NCBI GenBank assembly: GCA_963920575.1
Contig: OY986974.1
Span: forward strand, 2,790,001-2,854,000
DNA: 64,000 bases
Reading direction: 5' to 3'
Source of the DNA: Narthecium ossifragum
Lineage: Eukaryota; Streptophyta; Magnoliopsida; Dioscoreales; Nartheciaceae
Below, piece after piece: positions 59,796 to 64,000 of this stretch. The notes beneath the pieces are model-generated. The model ran no database searches. It saw nothing but the letters and a program-made list of their open reading frames with translations, and was not told the DNA's origin. Made by a program: the position numbers and the translations under genes. The stretch's first letter is position 1, and every line of letters starts with the position of its first letter.

Positions 59796-60617
59796 TGCTG
59801 AATATTTTTGGTGTTGCGCATGGATGATTTAATGTATTTTAATATCTATATTTTAAATTATGTGGATGAATGATTGTACATGCTACATATTTAAGAAATA
59901 CAAAGGAGACTCTGCTGAAATTTTTAATAATTTATATGCCTTTTTGCTATTAATGATATATTTTCCGTTCTATTCTATTTGACTTTTTGGAAAGGTATTT
60001 TTATGCCATGTATTCCTTTGTACATTGCTCATGGGCGGATATTTATATCAAATATAGATCGTATTTTCTAGAGACATGCATTTCGTCGGTGGCGATGTTT
60101 CCATTATGTGGCCGATGTGGTGATTATAATGTGGAAGCCGACTATTCTGACACAATCTTATGGTGATCTCTACCCTTTATACATTGCTTTATTTTTATGA
60201 CTTAGTGTAATTGAGGACAATTACATTTAAGTTGGGGGGTAGAATTCTTAGGGAATTCATGTCTATTATACATCCCTTAAAACATATCAAAAGAATGACA
60301 TTATGATTTTTATTGATAAAGATGCATGATTTAGAAATCTATTCGATGATTTGTTCGGAAATTTATATGTCATATAGAGTCTAGCAAATTTAGCTATGCA
60401 TGGCATTATCTCTATACTTTAACACTTTTACCATGATTTAGGGATAACATGACATATCTTATCGCACTGAGCACTTTCACATGTGGATGAGTTGAAATTA
60501 GATTCTGAGCCTAAGACTGGGATAGATTTACTGTTCTCTGTCATGTCACAGAAGATACATGAACACATGCAATTTTCTGTTCACAAAAAGTATCTGTCTG
60601 AAAGTGTAGGGTTTTCA

Positions 60618-60800
60618 ACTTAGTAACCGGGCAGTGTGCCTAACCAGCGTGTTGTTCGCGTAAAACAGTTGAATTACCTGGGAAAAAAAGAAAAAGAAAA
60701 AAAAAGAGAAATGAGAAAAAAAAAAAGGATTTCATACCTAGTAACCGGGCAGGGTGTCTAACCAGCATGTTGTTCGCGTAAAACGGTTGAATTTCCTAAA
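60618..60800 (+). repeat. Duplicated segment in the LTR element
   Basis: Two copies of agtaaccgggcag(t/g)gtg + aaccagc(g/a)tgttgttcgcg + taaaac(a/g)gttgaatt about 115 bp apart, separated by A-rich sequence. Confidence 0.85.
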
Positions 60801-61339
60801 GAAAAAAAGTATGTGTCTGAAAAAAAAGAACAAATATTGTTATGTGATAGTGGAAAATATGTGCATGTTTAGAATGTTGATCTTAAACAGTTGAATGCTT
60901 GGATATAATGGAGACTCTGATGCATGTGGAACTTTATTCACACACTGCAGTGTTAAGGTTATTTTTGAATTATGATTAAATATGTTGAAATATTGGAAGT
61001 GTGTTATGATATGCTTGTATTTACTCTACTTTTATGTGTCTGTGAATTAAAGAATACATTCATGAATATTATTTCTATTTGATGCATTAGAGTTAATGAA
61101 TATTATAATTGAGTTCTGATGATATGTCAAGGGGATGTATAGATGTTTGTGGGTATCATCTCTGGAAACCCTCAGGAGACTATAACTCCTCCACTGGGGC
61201 CACCCAGGGGTTTAAAGGCTTGTTACACATGCTAAGTGTAATCGTGAGACCTACGAAAGTGGCTAGTTAGGTTTACTGCTTTATGTTTATTTTTATCTTG
61301 CTTTGCTCGAGGACTAGCAAAGATCAAGTTGGGGGGTGT

Positions 61340-62263
61340 GATAAGACGTGAAAAGTGCACAAATCACCCTTTTAACTAGGTCTCGTTAGTCTCCGAGCAA
61401 TGCTATTTTGATTGTCTTTTCCCCATTTCAGGCTTAAAGACCCTCAACGAAGATTAGATCAAGTTTGGTGCTAAAACGAACAAATAAAGAACCTGCTAGG
61501 AGCAAAAGAGCAAAGGAGCAAAGATGAACCATCTTTGACATCAAAACTGTACCTGCTCAGGACGAACCAGATGATGTACCATATATGGTTGGAAAGCTCT
61601 TGAAGTCTAGATTCCAGAACTTTTTACGGTTCGTGATTTGGAGTTTCCTAAAGGAAGATATGCTATTTTTAGTACAGAGGTGCAGAAGAAGCAGTTACGG
61701 AAAACAAGATCGATCTCATCCAAAAGGAGATCGATCTCCTTGGGCGCTGCGGGAAAAATAGAAGGAAATTGACTAATCCGAGTTAGGGTTTGTCTTAGGC
61801 TATAAATAGCCTTATTTGGGGGCGTTTTGGCAGCCTTCCATATCCGAATTTTCGTCATATCTTAGGTTTTCTCTTAGTTTCTTTTCCAAAAATTAGGTTA
61901 GATCTTTGGTGGAAGATCCATGGGTGGAGCGCGGCGACAACCTTCATCGACGGATCTCCTTCCTAAGATGAGTAACTAATCTCTAGCCTTGGGATTTCTA
62001 TGATGTAATAGCGAATCTTTTTAGGTTTTTCCTATGGATCAGAGCATGTACTTTATGATGGTTTAATGGATAGATTTCATATTTTATATATCTATTGGTA
62101 ATCTTTCTTATGGTGAATGGATTGTTTGCTCTTTGTGCCCTAATTTCGGTCTGTCTTGTCTCGGTTTTTCCGTGGGTATACAGCCGGATTTTGTGAAAAC
62201 TCAAAACACAAAAGTCGTAGATCTTTGTCTTAGCTTTCCAACGAATCTTGAATCGTCTCGTTT
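61340..62263 (+). repeat. 3' LTR, truncated
   Basis: Matches the first 924 bp of the 5' LTR, then breaks off. The missing distal part includes the LTR terminus, so the element's target duplication cannot be read. Confidence 0.9.
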
Positions 62264-62855
62264 CAAATTAAATACCACGAAAGTTAACATGAAATCTAAG
62301 ACATGTTTAATAGCTTCAACCACCAAATTAGAAAGTGAGGTCCATAATGTTTATGTTGATTGTTCCAAAAGGTAATAGCTAATTTAGGGCATCTGTTACA
62401 CACTGCTCTAAAAAAAATTAAGTAGATGGTGATTTGTGACAAGTTTAAAGCCATTTGATCATTTAACCTATTTTGTCATCTCTTTCCTTTTCTATTAATT
62501 CTCTACTCAATCTCTTTACCCTCTTACTTATCCTCAAAATATATGTTTCAATCTCTCCATCTCTATTATGTCTTAAACATATTTTCTATACTCAATACAT
62601 GCATGCCCATCTTTATCTTTCCATTATCTTTTGATTTCACATTCTTGCTCTGCTGTTTTCTTTGAAACTTGGCAAACTGTTGCTCCAGTTTATGATATAA
62701 TGTAAGAAATATAAAACTTAATTAACAATTTAGCAATTTAGAATATTTTTTAAAAAATAAACATAGTAATTACTTTATTTTATTTAGTATAAATTTTGCG
62801 AGGGCCCCCGTTGATGTTTTCGCTTAGGGCCCCAATCTGCATTGGGCCGACCCTG
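62264..62855. other. Right arm of the hAT element
   Basis: Non-coding, ending in gcgagggcccccgttg and the terminal inverted repeat. Nothing else recognised. Confidence 0.6.
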
Positions 62856-63144
62856 GTACCGACTGATTGCTCTAGTCCATCGATATCTCACTACTGATGG
62901 AATAGATCAATCAATCGGTACATCACTATTGATTGAATGTACTAATGATCGTATCGATAGTGAGGTATCGATTCATTGATCTAATCCATCGGTACTTCAC
63001 TACCGATATAATAGATCAATCAGTTGGTACCTCACTACCGATCACATACCATGTGCATTACACATGCCACGTATCATGTACACGAAACTTTATTCTTATC
63101 AATTATGATAGTTTAACAAAACTGAAATTGAATCCCTGTAATTA

Positions 63145-63420
63145 GGGGTGGCAATTCGGGTTCACGGGTCGGGTTCGGGTCGGGTCATACACTGACCCGT
63201 TTAACAAAAGACCAAACCCGAACCCGACCCGTTTATTAAACGGATCAGGTTTGTAAACCCAAACCCGACCCATATATAAACGAGTCAACCCGACCCGACC
63301 CGTCTAACCCGTTTAATAAACGGGTCGGGTTGGGTTCGGGTTGACCCGCCACGACAACCCGCCACGGCCAACGAGGGAGAGGCGACGCGAGTGATGCCGG
63401 CGGCAAGATTTGGCCGGCAA
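63145..63420. repeat. GGGTGGCAA-type repetitive element start
   Basis: taggggtggcaattcgggtt followed by many copies of gacccgaaccc/cgggtcgggt in both orientations. Such starts are common at the ends of plant dispersed repeats. Class not determined. Confidence 0.5.
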
Positions 63421-64000
63421 ACAGCCGGATCTGGCCGGATCTGGCAGGGAAACGGCCAAAACTGGCTGGATCTGGGGCGGATCTGGCCGGATCTGAGGCG
63501 GATCTAGCCGGATCTGGCCGGATCTGACCGGATCTAGCCGGATCTAGCCGGATCTGACCGGATATGAGGCTCGCGGAGGTCGAGGACGGCAACGCCGCAA
63601 CGGGAAGGAGTGGGGGGCGGAGCCGCGGAGGCCGTGGAGGTCCTGGAGGTCGGTGGCGGTCGTGGGCGACCTCGGGCTCGGGGAGGTCGTGGAGGTTCTG
63701 GAGCCTGGAGGTCGTGGCTATCGCGGAGGCCAGGGAGGTCCTGGAGGTCGTGGTTGAGGCGACCTCGGCTCGGGGAGGTCGAGGACGGCGGCCGGGGAGG
63801 TCGTGGAGGTCATGGAGCCTGGAGGTCGTCGTTGTCGCTGAGGCCGGGGAGGTCCTGGAGGTCGAGGACGGCGGCCGTGGAGGTCCTGGAACCTGGAGGT
63901 CGTGGCTTCGTGGTCGGTGGCGTTACCTCGCGGAGGCCGTGGAGGACGGCGATGGGAAGGAGTGGGGGGCGGAGAGGCCGTGGAGGATGGCGACGGAAAG
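63421..64000. repeat. GC-rich tandem repeats at the right edge
   Basis: First about ten units of (c/g)ggatctggc(c/t)ggatct (63425-63570), then irregular ggaggtcgtggaggtcctgg units from about 63600 to the window end, where the array is cut. Open frames here follow from the repeat and are not called. Confidence 0.85.

Larger units (their letters stand above)
54965..62263 (+). mobile_element. Non-autonomous Tat/Athila-like LTR element
   Basis: 5' LTR 54965-56593 (TGATAAGACG...GTGTCA), primer-binding site at 56600-56617 (TGGCGCCGTTGCCGGGGA, typical of Tat/Athila Ty3 elements), a gag-like frame, a long non-coding part, a polypurine-like aagttggggggtg, then a 3' LTR 61340-62263. The 3' LTR stops after about 924 bp at ctcgttt and runs into hAT sequence, so its distal 700 bp are deleted. 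About eleven differences are visible by eye in the shared 920 bp, so the insertion is fairly recent. No protease, reverse transcriptase or integrase is present. Confidence 0.88.
54829..62855. mobile_element. hAT-type element with perfect TIRs and 8-bp target duplication
   Basis: The ends are CAGGGCCGACCCAA (54829-54842) and its exact complement (62842-62855). Both are flanked by GTACCGAC (54821-54828, 62856-62863). Sub-terminal gcctagggcc/agggcccccaa words are common in plant hAT elements. About 135 bp at the left and 590 bp at the right are hAT sequence; the rest is an inserted LTR element. No transposase frame was found, so it is non-autonomous. Confidence 0.88.
54700..63100. repeat. MITE-like repeat interrupted by the hAT element
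   Basis: 54700-54828 and 62856-63100 together form one copy of the repeat at 10625-10945: aatcggtagtgaggtaccgac before the insertion and gactgattgctctagtccat after it, then cattacacatgcca and ctttattctta. The uninterrupted copy has the target word only once. Confidence 0.8.

Noticed and set aside
62133..62375. 80-codon frame across the truncated 3' LTR junction
   Set aside because: Spans the LTR/hAT breakpoint and has no recognisable protein content.

Overview
This is nuclear DNA from a flowering plant. Genes are split by GT-AG introns, and the products include plant-only or plastid-targeted proteins (a DYW-type PPR protein, plastid MinE, a thylakoid-lumen-like protein, an early nodulin-like phytocyanin). 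A MIR398 hairpin is present, and large stretches are nested plant transposable elements. The species cannot be fixed from the sequence.

Layout. 1-8223 (+): 3' two thirds of the ubiquitin-chain elongation factor E4 (UFD2/PUB1 type) with a complete U-box; its 5' exons lie left of the window. 8817-10016 (-): a nodulin-related protein (NRP1-like) with a long tandem-repeat N-terminal region. 11336-13123 (-): an intronless PPR-DYW RNA-editing factor. 13.1-29.1 kb: a transposon-rich block. It holds an LTR with two further solo LTRs nested inside it (15704-22261), then three copies of a Mutator-like element carrying a captured CIPK fragment (23516-29109), with an hAT transposase relic between them. 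29987-38510 (+): a poly(A)-polymerase/OAS1-like nucleotidyltransferase of 1369 residues. 40102-41532 (-): a small lumen-targeted plastid protein. 42250-45105 (-) and 45338-47507 (+): a head-to-head pair, a gankyrin/PSMD10-like ankyrin protein and a SpoU/TrmH methyltransferase, sharing a 232-bp promoter region with telo-box motifs. 48546-48665 (-): MIR398, with a TATA box and a GTAC copper-response core upstream. 49264-52258 (-): plastid-division factor MinE. 53509-54202 (-): an early nodulin-like (lamin-like) phytocyanin. 54829-62855: an hAT-type element with perfect 14-bp terminal inverted repeats and an 8-bp target duplication, filled by a non-autonomous Tat/Athila-like LTR element. 63.1-64.0 kb: GC-rich tandem repeats running off the right edge.

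The genes are not a pathway; this is an ordinary plant gene neighbourhood. Several concern plastids (MinE, the lumen protein, probably the PPR protein) and two the ubiquitin-proteasome system (E4, the PSMD10-like protein). The clearest unannotated signals are the MIR398 locus, the unequal-crossover signature in the Mutator-like array, the datable nested insertions (target duplications plus a related empty site), two candidate GC-AG introns, and a triplicated CLH/YFFT/HRPPK module in the retroelement protein. All exon boundaries were set by eye from reading-frame continuity, splice dinucleotides and remembered family conservation; no alignment or search was run.
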